A stretch of 32,908 nt of DNA from Paracoccaceae bacterium (lineage in GTDB: Bacteria; Pseudomonadota; Alphaproteobacteria; Rhodobacterales; Rhodobacteraceae): NCBI GenBank assembly GCA_028874915.1, contig JAPPHA010000021.1, positions 1 through 32,908 on the forward strand, written 5' to 3'. A program made the translations under genes and the position numbers. Positions 8,024 to 15,985 of this stretch are shown one piece after another (the stretch's first letter is position 1; each line of letters opens with the position of its first letter). Below the pieces are notes generated by a model that did not search any database, had not been told where the DNA came from, and saw only the letters and a list, made by a program, of their open reading frames with translations.

Positions 8024-8872
8024 ATGAGCATGGACGCCACCGGCAGTGTCAAAAGGCGCATCCTGCGGATCGAGGGATCCGACGCACGAGGATTCCTTCA
8101 GGGTCTTGTCACCAACGACGTGAACAAGGTGGATGATGGCCCGGTCTACGCGGCACTTCTGTCGCCGCAAGGCAAGTACATGTTCGACTTTCTGCTGTTT
8201 CTCCGTGATGGCACGATTCACCTGGACGTGGCCGGTAACCGGGCCGAAGCCTTGGTCCTGCGCCTGGGGATGTACCGGCTCCGTGCGGACGTACGGATTG
8301 TGATGACGGATCTGGTCGTGGAGCGTGGAATTGAAGATCCCCCGGCGTCGGACGATTGCTTCCGTGATCCGCGGCACGGGAAACTGGGTTGGCGCTGTTA
8401 TCGGGAGCCGGCCCACCAGAAATCCGGGGTTTCCTCACAATCTCGGCTGCCTGACCCGGACTTGCTGAAAGCGGACGTGGACTGGACCGCGGTCCGGGTC
8501 GAAAACGGGATTCCCGAGAGCGGAGTCGAACTGATTCCGAATACCACCTACATTCTTGAAGCCGGTTTCGATCGCCTGAACGGGATCGACTTTTCCAAGG
8601 GCTGTTATGTCGGGCAGGAAGTGACAGCGCGGATGCGGCTCAAGACAACGCTCAGGAAAGGCCTTGCGATCGTTCGCATCGACGGGAGGGCGCCGCCAGG
8701 TACACCGATTCTGTCCTCCGGCCGGGCCGCCGGAACGTTGTATTCCCAGTCGGGTGGCAAGGCCCTTGCTCACCTGCGGTTCGACCGCCTGTCTGATGAC
8801 ATGACCGCATCAGGTGCGCGGGTGTTCGCTCCCGATGCGCTGAAACGGGGCGAACCCGGTTCCACGACCTGA
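8024..8872 (+). CDS. ygfZ: YgfZ/GcvT-domain folate-binding protein
   Basis: The 282-residue protein is of the YgfZ/IBA57 family, which binds tetrahydrofolate and supports maturation or repair of certain Fe-S enzymes. The family signature K-G-C-Y-x-G-Q-E appears as KGCYVGQEVTARMRL near residues 192-206, including the functional cysteine. The N-terminal RILRIEGSDARGFLQGLVTN is also typical. Length is slightly shorter than E. coli YgfZ, normal for alphaproteobacteria. The ATG at 8024 has AAGGAAGGGA about eight bases upstream; the frame extends further upstream but without support. A cofactor-maintenance role fits a genome with many Fe-S enzymes, such as the RdhA fusion and SDH-like complex in this window. 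Confidence 0.88.
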   Translation: MSMDATGSVKRRILRIEGSDARGFLQGLVTNDVNKVDDGPVYAALLSPQGKYMFDFLLFLRDGTIHLDVAGNRAEALVLRLGMYRLRADVRIVMTDLVVERGIEDPPASDDCFRDPRHGKLGWRCYREPAHQKSGVSSQSRLPDPDLLKADVDWTAVRVENGIPESGVELIPNTTYILEAGFDRLNGIDFSKGCYVGQEVTARMRLKTTLRKGLAIVRIDGRAPPGTPILSSGRAAGTLYSQSGGKALAHLRFDRLSDDMTASGARVFAPDALKRGEPGSTT

Positions 8873-9001
8873 ACGACCATCCGACGACTTCGTGATTCCG
8901 GGTTCGGAACGGCGATGCCCCGCATCCACCCTGACCCTTCGTCCGTCATGGTGGCCAGGAGATCTTTCGTGACCCATCTTCGCGTTTCGAGAATTTGTGA
9001 C

Positions 9002-9029
9002 GGAAGTTCTTGAGAGCGGCGTATCTGTT
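9002..9029 (+). promoter_or_regulatory. Putative ECF-sigma promoter ahead of the EF-hand/sigma operon
   Basis: GGAAGTT at 9002-9008 is followed after 15 bases by TCTGTT (9024-9029). This resembles the GGAACTT-N15/16-TCTGA layout used by many ECF sigma factors (RpoE type). It sits about 50 bases before the EF-hand start, so the sigma factor encoded two frames downstream may drive its own operon. Inferred from pattern only. Confidence 0.45.
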
Positions 9030-9076
9030 GTCAGGAAAGGCGATGTCGCCGGACCGGATGACAGAAGGGATACACG

Positions 9077-9577
9077 ATGAACACCATTCTCAATCGATCA
9101 ACAGTTGCGGTCCTTGCCACCGTGACGGCGATTTCCGGCGCGAGCGCAGCCCTGTCCCATGATCAGCGCAAGGGACCGGGCATGGATTTCGAGGCACTGG
9201 ACCTCGACGGTGACGGCGTCATCACGATGGCGGAAATTGACTCGTTCAGGGAAGCGAGATTCGCCCGGTTCGATGCCAACGAGGACGGGTTTCTCGACCA
9301 GGATGAAGTCATCGGCCGGTTTTCCGAACTCGGCAGGGGCGATCGGCGGCGCGGGCGTCGGGGGTCCGATGATGATTCCACCAAATGGGCCCACTTCATC
9401 GAACGATTCGACGAGGATGGCGACGGCAAGCTGTCCCTTGCGGAACTGCCGGCCCGTCGGTTGGACAGGGTCTTCAACCGGCTCGATTCCGACGATGACG
9501 GGACCGTGACCCGGGCGGAATTCGATGCCGCCGGTGATCGGTTCCGCGGCAGAATGTGGCGGCGGAAGGACGGATAG
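9077..9577 (+). CDS. Exported EF-hand calcium-binding protein
   Basis: The 166-residue protein has a signal peptide (residues 1 to about 24, ending GASA before AL) and four canonical 12-residue EF-hand loops at about 42-53 (DLDGDGVITMAE), 66-77 (DANEDGFLDQDE), 112-123 (DEDGDGKLSLAE) and 137-148 (DSDDDGTVTRAE). Each has Asp at position 1 and Glu at position 12, so all four should bind calcium. It should work in the periplasm as a calcium buffer or sensor. It is the first gene of a set with an ECF sigma factor, a membrane protein and a metal-sensor-like protein, and the ECF-like promoter lies directly upstream. This suggests a role in the same envelope or metal stress response. The ATG has AGAAGGGA upstream. 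Confidence 0.88.
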   Translation: MNTILNRSTVAVLATVTAISGASAALSHDQRKGPGMDFEALDLDGDGVITMAEIDSFREARFARFDANEDGFLDQDEVIGRFSELGRGDRRRGRRGSDDDSTKWAHFIERFDEDGDGKLSLAELPARRLDRVFNRLDSDDDGTVTRAEFDAAGDRFRGRMWRRKDG

Positions 9578-9669
9578 TCCGTCTCGATGTGAATTTTGGC
9601 GGGCCGGTGCCTTGATGGGTTTCGGCCCGTGGGTGCACAAGCGGGTGTTCAGCGAACAGGACATGCGGT

Positions 9670-10278
9670 TTGGATTCAACGAACGCAACACCGGACGACC
9701 GGCTCATGGCACGGTTGGCCGATGGCGACCCCGAGGCGGCCCGAAAACTGGCTGCCTGTCACATGCCCAGGGTCCTGGCGACATCGTATCGGATCCTGGG
9801 CGATCACGCCGAAGCGGAAGATGTGACACAGGAGGCGATGCTTCGGCTGTGGCGTCAGGCCGGGGACTGGCGACCCGGGGTGGCAAAGGTCTCCACCTGG
9901 CTCTACCGGGTGACAACGAATCTGTGCATGGACCGGCTTCGGCGACGGAAACGGCAAATGACTGCCGTTTCAGATTCCGTGGGCGTGGAAACCGCCGCAT
10001 TCGCGAGCAATGGACCGGAGCCCGTCGACCCGGGGCGTCCGGTCGAGCAGCGGCTGATGGAAGCCGACAGGGCCGCGGCGCTGCATGCCGCACTCGCGAT
10101 GCTTCCGGACCGCTGCCGGGCAGCCGTGACGTTGCGCCATCTCGAGGAATTGTCCAACCCGGAAATCGCCGAGATCATGGAAACGAGCGTCGAGGCCGTG
10201 GAAAGTCTGACGTCGCGGGGGCGACGGATGTTGGCTGCGAGGCTTCTCGGCAAACGGGATGAACTCGGCCTGGGTTGA
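9670..10278 (+). CDS. ECF RNA polymerase sigma factor
   Basis: The 202-residue protein has the two ECF domains. Sigma-2 covers about residues 18-85 (ILGDHAEAEDVTQEAMLRLW, then VSTWLYRVTTNLCMDRLRRR, the -10 recognition helix region). Sigma-4 covers about 135-185 (LPDRCRAAVTLRHLEELSNPEIAEIM and VEAVESLTSRGRRMLAARL, with the -35 helix-turn-helix). The start is best taken as TTG 9670, because AGGA lies eight bases upstream; the ATG at 9706 has no ribosome site. The next gene encodes a single-pass membrane protein that probably holds it inactive. The gene layout is of the kind seen in Rhodobacterales-type metal or envelope stress loci. Confidence 0.92.
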   Translation: MDSTNATPDDRLMARLADGDPEAARKLAACHMPRVLATSYRILGDHAEAEDVTQEAMLRLWRQAGDWRPGVAKVSTWLYRVTTNLCMDRLRRRKRQMTAVSDSVGVETAAFASNGPEPVDPGRPVEQRLMEADRAAALHAALAMLPDRCRAAVTLRHLEELSNPEIAEIMETSVEAVESLTSRGRRMLAARLLGKRDELGLG

Positions 10279-10298
10279 GACTGCGGGAGGAGACAACG

Positions 10299-10700
10299 TT
10301 GGCACAGGGTGAGAACCGGGACGATTCCGAACAGTCACTCGAGTTGTTCTTTACTGCGGCTCGGGAGACGAATCCGGTACCTGAGCGACGGCTGCTTGAG
10401 CGGGTGATCGCCGATGCGAACCGGGTTCAGGCCCGGGTTCGTCGGAGCCGCCGTTCCGAGGCGAATCCGAAACCTGTGACGGGTTCCAGGTTCGTGGAAA
10501 GCCTTCGTGAGACGCTCGGTGGCTGGATCATCGCTGGCGCGCTGGCGGCAAGCGCCTGCGCCGGGATTGTCGTCGGTTTTGCCGGGCCCGGTTTCATCGC
10601 AGATCTGCAGTCGAAGGTCTTCGCGGCCGATGACAGCGAGTTCATTGAATTCCTCGCTGTGCCGTCGATCGAGGAGTTCTTCCCGGAGGACGTATCATGA
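10299..10700 (+). CDS. Single-pass membrane protein, probable anti-sigma factor
   Basis: The 133-residue protein begins at TTG 10299 with GGAGGAG seven bases upstream (an upstream TTG at 10275 overlaps the sigma gene but has no such site). About 70 soluble charged residues come first (LELFFTAARETNPVPERRLL resembles the short cytoplasmic part of ECF-linked membrane proteins). One hydrophobic helix follows (WIIAGALAASACAGIVVGFAG) and then a short acidic tail outside. Members of this group are often misannotated as dihydroorotate dehydrogenase; nothing enzymatic is visible. The position between sigma factor and metal-sensor-like gene supports an anti-sigma or accessory role. It lacks a zinc-binding HxxxCxxC motif, so it is not a classical ZAS-domain anti-sigma factor. 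Confidence 0.6.
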   Translation: MAQGENRDDSEQSLELFFTAARETNPVPERRLLERVIADANRVQARVRRSRRSEANPKPVTGSRFVESLRETLGGWIIAGALAASACAGIVVGFAGPGFIADLQSKVFAADDSEFIEFLAVPSIEEFFPEDVS

Positions 10701-11233
10701 GCATCAGGGAAACCCTTCGGCGTCTCAATCGGGAGGGACGGCTGGTTCGCTACGGTCTGATTGTGTCGGTGGCCTTCAATCTGCTGTTTGTCGGCCTTGT
10801 GATCGGGGCGCTGCTTGCAACGGACGGTCGAGGACCGTCGCGAAGCTGGCACGCATCGGGCCTCCCGATCCGGCCGCTGATCGATGCCCTGCCGGATTCG
10901 CAAAAGGCGGATCTCCGGGAACGATTCCGGGCGTTGTCGAAGGCCAGGGGTGGTCGGTCGGATGGGCTGATTCGCGAAAATGTCGAAATGTTGGCTGCGG
11001 CCATCGAGGCCGATCCTTATCAGGAAGCGGCGGTCATCGCTGCATTTTCCAGTCAGCGCAAGACCTTCGGGGCTCTCGGCGCTGAAGGTCATGCCGCATT
11101 GGTGGCCGTGATTTCAGGGCTGTCGTTGGCGGAGCGGGGCGACCTGGCCCGGAAGTTTCGCGAGAATGCCCTGTCGAAACGGCGACACCGCTCAGATCGT
11201 GACCCGGGAGACGAACAACCGGGGGACGGATAG
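10697..11233 (+). CDS. Periplasmic heavy-metal-sensor family protein (CnrX/Spy-like)
   Basis: The 178-residue protein has one N-terminal membrane helix (GLIVSVAFNLLFVGLVIGALL) and a helical periplasmic domain rich in Arg, Ala and Leu (LIDALPDSQKADLRERFRAL; DPYQEAAVIAAFSSQRKTFG). This is the layout of the periplasmic heavy-metal sensor (CnrX/ZraP/Spy superfamily) proteins. Its ATG overlaps the preceding stop (ATGA at 10697-10700), so the two are translationally coupled. The membrane protein and this sensor probably control the ECF sigma factor together. The His/Cys metal ligands of CnrX are not obvious here, so the signal may be protein misfolding, not a metal. Confidence 0.72.
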   Translation: MSIRETLRRLNREGRLVRYGLIVSVAFNLLFVGLVIGALLATDGRGPSRSWHASGLPIRPLIDALPDSQKADLRERFRALSKARGGRSDGLIRENVEMLAAAIEADPYQEAAVIAAFSSQRKTFGALGAEGHAALVAVISGLSLAERGDLARKFRENALSKRRHRSDRDPGDEQPGDG

Positions 11234-11297
11234 AACCGACGACGTGCCGATGTTGTGACCGCTCCGGCGGGGCCGGAACCGAAAAAGAGGCGAATTC

Positions 11298-11582
11298 ATG
11301 AGTTGGAGCGCTGTTGAGGCGGAGACGAAGGCCATTCGCGCCCTTGAGTGGATGACGGCCGATGGCGCCATGCTGGATCGGTTCCTGGCCACGACGGGCG
11401 CCCGAATTCCCGACATCGGCAACGCTATCGGGAATCCGGAGTTTCTCGGCTCGGTCCTGGATTTCCTGATGACGCAGGACAGCTATGTCCTTCGGTTCTG
11501 CGCATCCGAAGGCCTGACGCATGACGACTTTGCGGCGATCCGGGCGGCCTTGCCGGGCGGTGACCTTCCTCACTGGACGTGA
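11298..11582 (+). CDS. DUF3572 family protein
   Basis: The 94-residue soluble, helical protein contains the pattern typical of the alphaproteobacterial DUF3572 family: an N-terminal AIRALEWMT helix, FLATTGARIPDIGNAIGNPE, FLGSVLDFLMTQDSYVLRFC, and GLTHDDFAAIRAALPGGD near the end. The ATG has AGAGG about eight bases upstream. Function is unknown in the family; it is often found near small regulators or chemotaxis-like response regulators. It is a single-gene unit here, convergent with the dehalogenase gene. Confidence 0.75.
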   Translation: MSWSAVEAETKAIRALEWMTADGAMLDRFLATTGARIPDIGNAIGNPEFLGSVLDFLMTQDSYVLRFCASEGLTHDDFAAIRAALPGGDLPHWT

Positions 11583-11665
11583 CCCGGATATCGAGTTTCC
11601 AGACCTGTCAACTGACCCGGATGCCCGTCCAGGGCCGCACCTGATCCTGGCGCGCGTCCGTGTCG

Positions 11666-14600
11666 TCAGAGTGCGACTTCGACGATCCCGTCGGCTTCCG
11701 CGGCGCGCGATTGGCAGAGGATCATGCTGTCCTGTCGTTGTGACTTCGACAGGACGTAGTCCCGGTGCTCGACTTCGCCGGACAGGAGTCGGCATTTGCA
11801 AACGCCACAGAGACCATCCGAGCATTTGACCTGGACGGAAATGCCGGCCTCGGCCAGGGCGTCCGTCGCGGACTTCTCGGCCGGGATCCGGATGTCCTGG
11901 CCGGTGTTGGCGAGCCGGAGAATGAAGTCGTGGTTGTCCCACTCCGGCTGCTCCGGGACGTTGAAATACTCGACGTGGCAATTCTCATCCGGGAATCCGG
12001 CGGCCGAAGCCTGATCGAGGACCGCATTCATGTAGGGATCGGGTCCGCAGGCGTAGACATGCGCCCCTGGACGCCACGCGAGGATCGTGCGGAGATCCGC
12101 CCGTGTCCCTTCGTCGGAGAGGTGCACGGTCACCCGGTCCGACCAGGGCGCGGAAGAGACCTCCGAAAGAAACGCTGCGTGGCGCCGTGACGAACAGGAG
12201 TAGTGCAACTCAAAGTCTGCACCGATGGCATGCAGGCGGTGTGCCATGGCGATCAACGGTGTGATCCCGATTCCGCCGGCCATCAGGAAACTCCGGGTGG
12301 CCGTTTCTTCGAGCGGGAAATGGTTGATCGGCTTCGAAACGAAAACCATGCGGCCTGTCTCAAAGATCCGGTGCATCAGCCGGGAGCCTCCGCGGCCATG
12401 GTCTTCCCGGAGAACGGCGATCCGGTATCGTGACCGATCGGACAGATCGCCGGTCAGGGAATACTGACGGAAGAACTCGGGCGCGATCAGGACGTCCACA
12501 TGGGCGCCGGGTTCGGTGACCGGAAGATCGGTTCCGTCCGGACGCCTCAGCTCATAGGTCGTAATGTCGGGGGTCAGCTGGTCGGCTCGGGTCACTCGGA
12601 CCCGCATCACCGGAACGTCGCCGGTCACCGGCTTCAGACGGTGTTCGGGCGCGATGCCGGCACGCCTGCGTCGTCGGTATTCCTCGGCGGACACCAGCGA
12701 ATCGTGGGCCTCGATTGCAGCTTCCCGGTCCATCGGGAATGGCCAGGGGTAGGGGGGTGGAACCAGGTTGGCCGGATAGACCGCCAGCGTCTGGTCTTCG
12801 AACCGGAGATTCAGTGATGTCTGCAAACCGCGGCGATTGGCCGGTTTTTCGGCGGGCACATAGGGACCCTCGTCGCGCATTTCCAGGTCCCACCACCATG
12901 TCTTGACCGGGTTTATTCCGCCGTTGCCGGCCCAGTCGTCGAGTTTGGCCAGAAACCGGGCCGCGCGAGGCAGGTTGGAAGCTGCCCAACGAAACGGCGC
13001 TTCTGCAAACAGCCCCTCGAGATTCCAGGGGCAGGTCTTCATGCAGCGCCCGCACATCGCGCCGCCTTCCGTCGTGATGCGGTAGGTGGCGCATTTCTGA
13101 CTGTCGCTCTTCCAGATTTCGTAGCCGTTGAACATCAGTTTCGGTCCGGCGGTGATCGCCCCGGACGGGCATTCGCGTGCGCACTTGTTGCAGGATTCAC
13201 AAAAATTCTGCAGGCCGAAGTCGATGGGCCGGTCATGGACGAGTGGCAACGACGTGGTCACGGTTCCGGCTTTCAGCCGCGGGCCGAGGAACGGGTTGAG
13301 GATGACTTCTCCGATTCGCGAGACTTCGCCGAGTCCGGAGAGCAGCATCAAGGGTGGTTGGACGACATCGCTGTCCATGACCGAATGCACCCGTGCGGTG
13401 TAGCCGAGATTTCGGATCTGGCTGGCAATGACGCCGCCGAGCAGTGAAAACCGGAGATAGGCCCGCATCGATTGTGCGCAGGAGATCCAGTCATCACCGC
13501 TGGCGCCCTCCATGGTTTCGTGACCTTGGTCGATGACGAAGGAAATGGCGTTGTCGTGATACGGTTGGATCGGTTCGCCAAGGGCGTTGTGGGAGTAGTA
13601 GGACCAGTCCGGGCAGCGGGATATTCCAACGGCATCACAGCCCAGGAAATAGCAGGTCGCCTTGACGTTGGCTGCATTCGTCGCCGGATCTCTTGTGGAT
13701 GGATCGATATCCTTCGCGGCTTCCCCGTCCTGGAGGAGCACGAAGGCTCCAAGAGGTGGCCGAAACGCGAAGGACGCAGGGGTCTTCCGGACGTAATTGC
13801 CGTTCCGGGCACCGTCTTGTGTCGGTTTGCCGAGATCGCCGAAGAGTGCCCGCAAGAACATGTCGGCCCGCTTGGGGACACGAACGACATTGTCCTCGTC
13901 GATATAGGTCGTCGGTTTGTCAACGCGCCGGATGGATTCGAATGGGTGCGGACCGTCAACGAATCGCCGGTTGCGAAACGGGTCGCGATTCAGCCGCGAC
14001 TTGGCCTGCCGGCCTGTCCCCCAGGTCCAGGCTGCCGGCATGCGTTGTTCCTGCGCCAGGGGCTTGTCATGCGCGAGCGCCATCGTTGTCGAGATCGCGG
14101 CCAGTCCGAAACGGTTGCCGAGAAACGGATTCTCGATTCGCCCATTTCGGTTGCAAGCAAGTCCGGCTTGAACCGCAAGCATCTCGAGATCGAGGTCGGA
14201 GGCGCTGGCGCTGTGGGCGCGGGCTTCCCTGCCAAGGGAGCGCAGGTAATTGGCCAGTACACTCGCGGTTTCCGCAGCCCGGAGCGCAGCCCGGTGGCGC
14301 TGGGCATCGGCGAGCCAGTCGCAGCCAGGTTCCCCCGGTTCCGGGTCCCTCGGATACTCGAAGAGGAAGACGAGCACGTGGGCGTGATGACGACACCCGG
14401 TCGGAGGTGCCTGCATGGCCTCCTTGAGCATGGCCATGATGACGTCGATTCCCGAGGCGGCGGACTTGACCTGCCGCGTTCTGAGGTCCCGGGACAGTCT
14501 TTCCACGTCCGGATTGACGATGGCCTCCGACAGCCATGCGGACTCCGGAATCCCGGCCGCGCCCACCATCGATGCATCGCAGAAATAACCGAATGATTTC

Positions 14601-14863
14601 AAATGATTGGACCGTTCGCTTGGGTCATCTGGAATGAGGGCCCGTTCCGTCTTCACCAATCCTTCACGGATCGCATCGAGCATCGCCTGGTACTCGCCCA
14701 TGGCGTTGACGATTGATCTTGGTGCATACGGGCGCCGGAACGTCAGGGGACGCATGGGCTCGACGCCGTCGAGGTTCGGAGGCCCGTGGGTACGATTGAG
14801 GCGTTCCAGCGGATAGGGACCCAGATGGACGGGCCGATTTCTGTAGGATAAGAGTTTTTTCAC
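11666..14863 (-). CDS. Reductive dehalogenase fused to flavin/2Fe-2S reductase (BhbA-type self-sufficient RdhA)
   Basis: This 1065-residue protein fuses two enzymes. Residues 1 to about 700 are a cobalamin-dependent reductive dehalogenase: a long N-terminal region, the corrinoid-fold core (TNAANVKATCYFLGCDAVGI; then YTARVHSVMDSDVVQPPLML), and two 4Fe-4S sites, C555-x2-C558-x2-C561-x3-C565-P and C604-x2-C607-x3-C611-P with an earlier Cys near 591. Residues from about 750 form an oxygenase-reductase-type module: flavin site RQYSLTGD, nucleotide site GGIGITPL, and a plant-type 2Fe-2S C1014-x4-C1019-x2-C1022 with a final Cys near 1050. Such fusions (BhbA of Comamonas and marine relatives) take electrons directly from NAD(P)H and remove halogens from aromatics in the cytoplasm. 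It has no twin-arginine signal and no RdhB anchor gene, so it is not a respiratory enzyme. Start is GTG 14863 with weak ribosome site. No transporter or regulator sits beside it. Confidence 0.9.
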   Translation of the reverse strand: MKKLLSYRNRPVHLGPYPLERLNRTHGPPNLDGVEPMRPLTFRRPYAPRSIVNAMGEYQAMLDAIREGLVKTERALIPDDPSERSNHLKSFGYFCDASMVGAAGIPESAWLSEAIVNPDVERLSRDLRTRQVKSAASGIDVIMAMLKEAMQAPPTGCRHHAHVLVFLFEYPRDPEPGEPGCDWLADAQRHRAALRAAETASVLANYLRSLGREARAHSASASDLDLEMLAVQAGLACNRNGRIENPFLGNRFGLAAISTTMALAHDKPLAQEQRMPAAWTWGTGRQAKSRLNRDPFRNRRFVDGPHPFESIRRVDKPTTYIDEDNVVRVPKRADMFLRALFGDLGKPTQDGARNGNYVRKTPASFAFRPPLGAFVLLQDGEAAKDIDPSTRDPATNAANVKATCYFLGCDAVGISRCPDWSYYSHNALGEPIQPYHDNAISFVIDQGHETMEGASGDDWISCAQSMRAYLRFSLLGGVIASQIRNLGYTARVHSVMDSDVVQPPLMLLSGLGEVSRIGEVILNPFLGPRLKAGTVTTSLPLVHDRPIDFGLQNFCESCNKCARECPSGAITAGPKLMFNGYEIWKSDSQKCATYRITTEGGAMCGRCMKTCPWNLEGLFAEAPFRWAASNLPRAARFLAKLDDWAGNGGINPVKTWWWDLEMRDEGPYVPAEKPANRRGLQTSLNLRFEDQTLAVYPANLVPPPYPWPFPMDREAAIEAHDSLVSAEEYRRRRRAGIAPEHRLKPVTGDVPVMRVRVTRADQLTPDITTYELRRPDGTDLPVTEPGAHVDVLIAPEFFRQYSLTGDLSDRSRYRIAVLREDHGRGGSRLMHRIFETGRMVFVSKPINHFPLEETATRSFLMAGGIGITPLIAMAHRLHAIGADFELHYSCSSRRHAAFLSEVSSAPWSDRVTVHLSDEGTRADLRTILAWRPGAHVYACGPDPYMNAVLDQASAAGFPDENCHVEYFNVPEQPEWDNHDFILRLANTGQDIRIPAEKSATDALAEAGISVQVKCSDGLCGVCKCRLLSGEVEHRDYVLSKSQRQDSMILCQSRAAEADGIVEVAL

Positions 14864-14972
14864 AGGATTGATCGAATGGCTGAAGTGGCCCGGCGATGAT
14901 TCTGCAACTTCCGGCTAATGGCAATGGCGGAACTCCGGAACGTCGGAGTCCGGCGATGCCGGGTCGCAACGA

Positions 14973-15755
14973 ATGACATCGATGGCGTTGGAACCGACAG
15001 ACAAAGACGGACGATCCATTCGCGGAGTCCTGTTCGACAAGGACGGCACCCTGTTCGACTTTGGCGGAACCTGGGGCGAGTGGGCCGACCGGGTTCTTGG
15101 TGATCTGGCGCCCCGAGATCCCGACCTCCGAATCCGTCTCGGGCATGCTGGCGGATACGATGTCGAGACCGGAACGTTCATGCCGGGGTCGCGATTGGTC
15201 AACGCTGCGCCCGATGACATGAACGCCGTCTGGGCGCAGATGCTTCCACATCTTACAGTCGATGAGATCGATGCCATCGGCCGCAAATGGCTCTCCGATC
15301 TCAAGCCGAAACCGGTCCGTCACCTACGGGAGGCCCTCGGACAACTGGATGCGATGGGGTTGGTTCTTGGCGTTGCCACCAACGATTATTCATTCAGCGC
15401 ACACGATCAGCTGCAGGACGCAGGCGTCAGACAACTGTTCGCCTTCGTCTGCGGCTATGACAGTGGCTACGGGGCCAAGCCGGGACCGGGGATGGTCGAA
15501 GCCTTTGCGAACGCGACCGGGATTTGCCTGTCCGAAGTCGCCATGGTTGGTGACAGCACGAACGACATCCAGGCCGGGCGGGCAGCCGGTGCCGGAATGG
15601 TGATTGGCGTTTTGACCGGCCCGGCGCGCCGGACGGAACTGCAGGGCGACGCCGATGCCGTTCTCGAGAGCGTGGCCGAACTCCCGGATCTTTTGTCGGG
15701 CCGGGCAGTCGTCTCTTTCCCCCGAATCCGGTCGAAAACAGATGGTTTTCGATAG
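14973..15755 (+). CDS. HAD-family hydrolase, phosphoglycolate-phosphatase-like
   Basis: The 260-residue cytoplasmic phosphatase shows all four HAD motifs: I, VLFDKDGTLFDF (nucleophile and acid Asp) near residues 19-30; II, GVATND near 133; III, the lysine of GYGAKPGPGM near 170; and IV, MVGDSTNDIQAGRAAG near 192-207. A helical cap lies between motifs I and II, as in subfamily IA (Gph, PGP). The substrate cannot be read: phosphoglycolate or a similar small phosphate is typical. ATG 14973 is used; a second ATG four codons on is equally possible, since neither has a clear ribosome site. It is divergent from the dehalogenase gene (109-base gap) and upstream of the methyltransferase gene. Confidence 0.88.
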   Translation: MTSMALEPTDKDGRSIRGVLFDKDGTLFDFGGTWGEWADRVLGDLAPRDPDLRIRLGHAGGYDVETGTFMPGSRLVNAAPDDMNAVWAQMLPHLTVDEIDAIGRKWLSDLKPKPVRHLREALGQLDAMGLVLGVATNDYSFSAHDQLQDAGVRQLFAFVCGYDSGYGAKPGPGMVEAFANATGICLSEVAMVGDSTNDIQAGRAAGAGMVIGVLTGPARRTELQGDADAVLESVAELPDLLSGRAVVSFPRIRSKTDGFR

Positions 15756-15985
15756 GTGACGAGGACGCTGTCACGCAGTCGGCGCCTGGGCAACCGGCCC
15801 GGCGGGGTCGGTCCTTCGAGTGCCGGATCTTCAACGCTGTACATCGGGGAGCCCGGTTCGTATGAGACGGGGGAATCCGGGGAAACCGGGGCGGGACCGG
15901 GCCGGTGGCGTGCCCGGCCGGGCGAAGCCGGGACCGGTCGCGAACCATGGGCGCAAGGATTCTGGGTCGGTTTCGGGGAGCGGCC

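Noticed and set aside
13472-14596. 374-codon plus-strand open frame inside the dehalogenase gene
   Set aside because: Antisense to the RdhA fusion; no ribosome site and no family features.
14864-14972. Cobalamin riboswitch before the dehalogenase
   Set aside because: The intergenic gap is only 109 bases and shows no B12-box-like sequence or suitable fold.
15912-15923. GCCCGGCCGGGC perfect 12-bp palindrome
   Set aside because: It lies in a very GC-rich, repetitive intergenic stretch where such palindromes are expected by chance.
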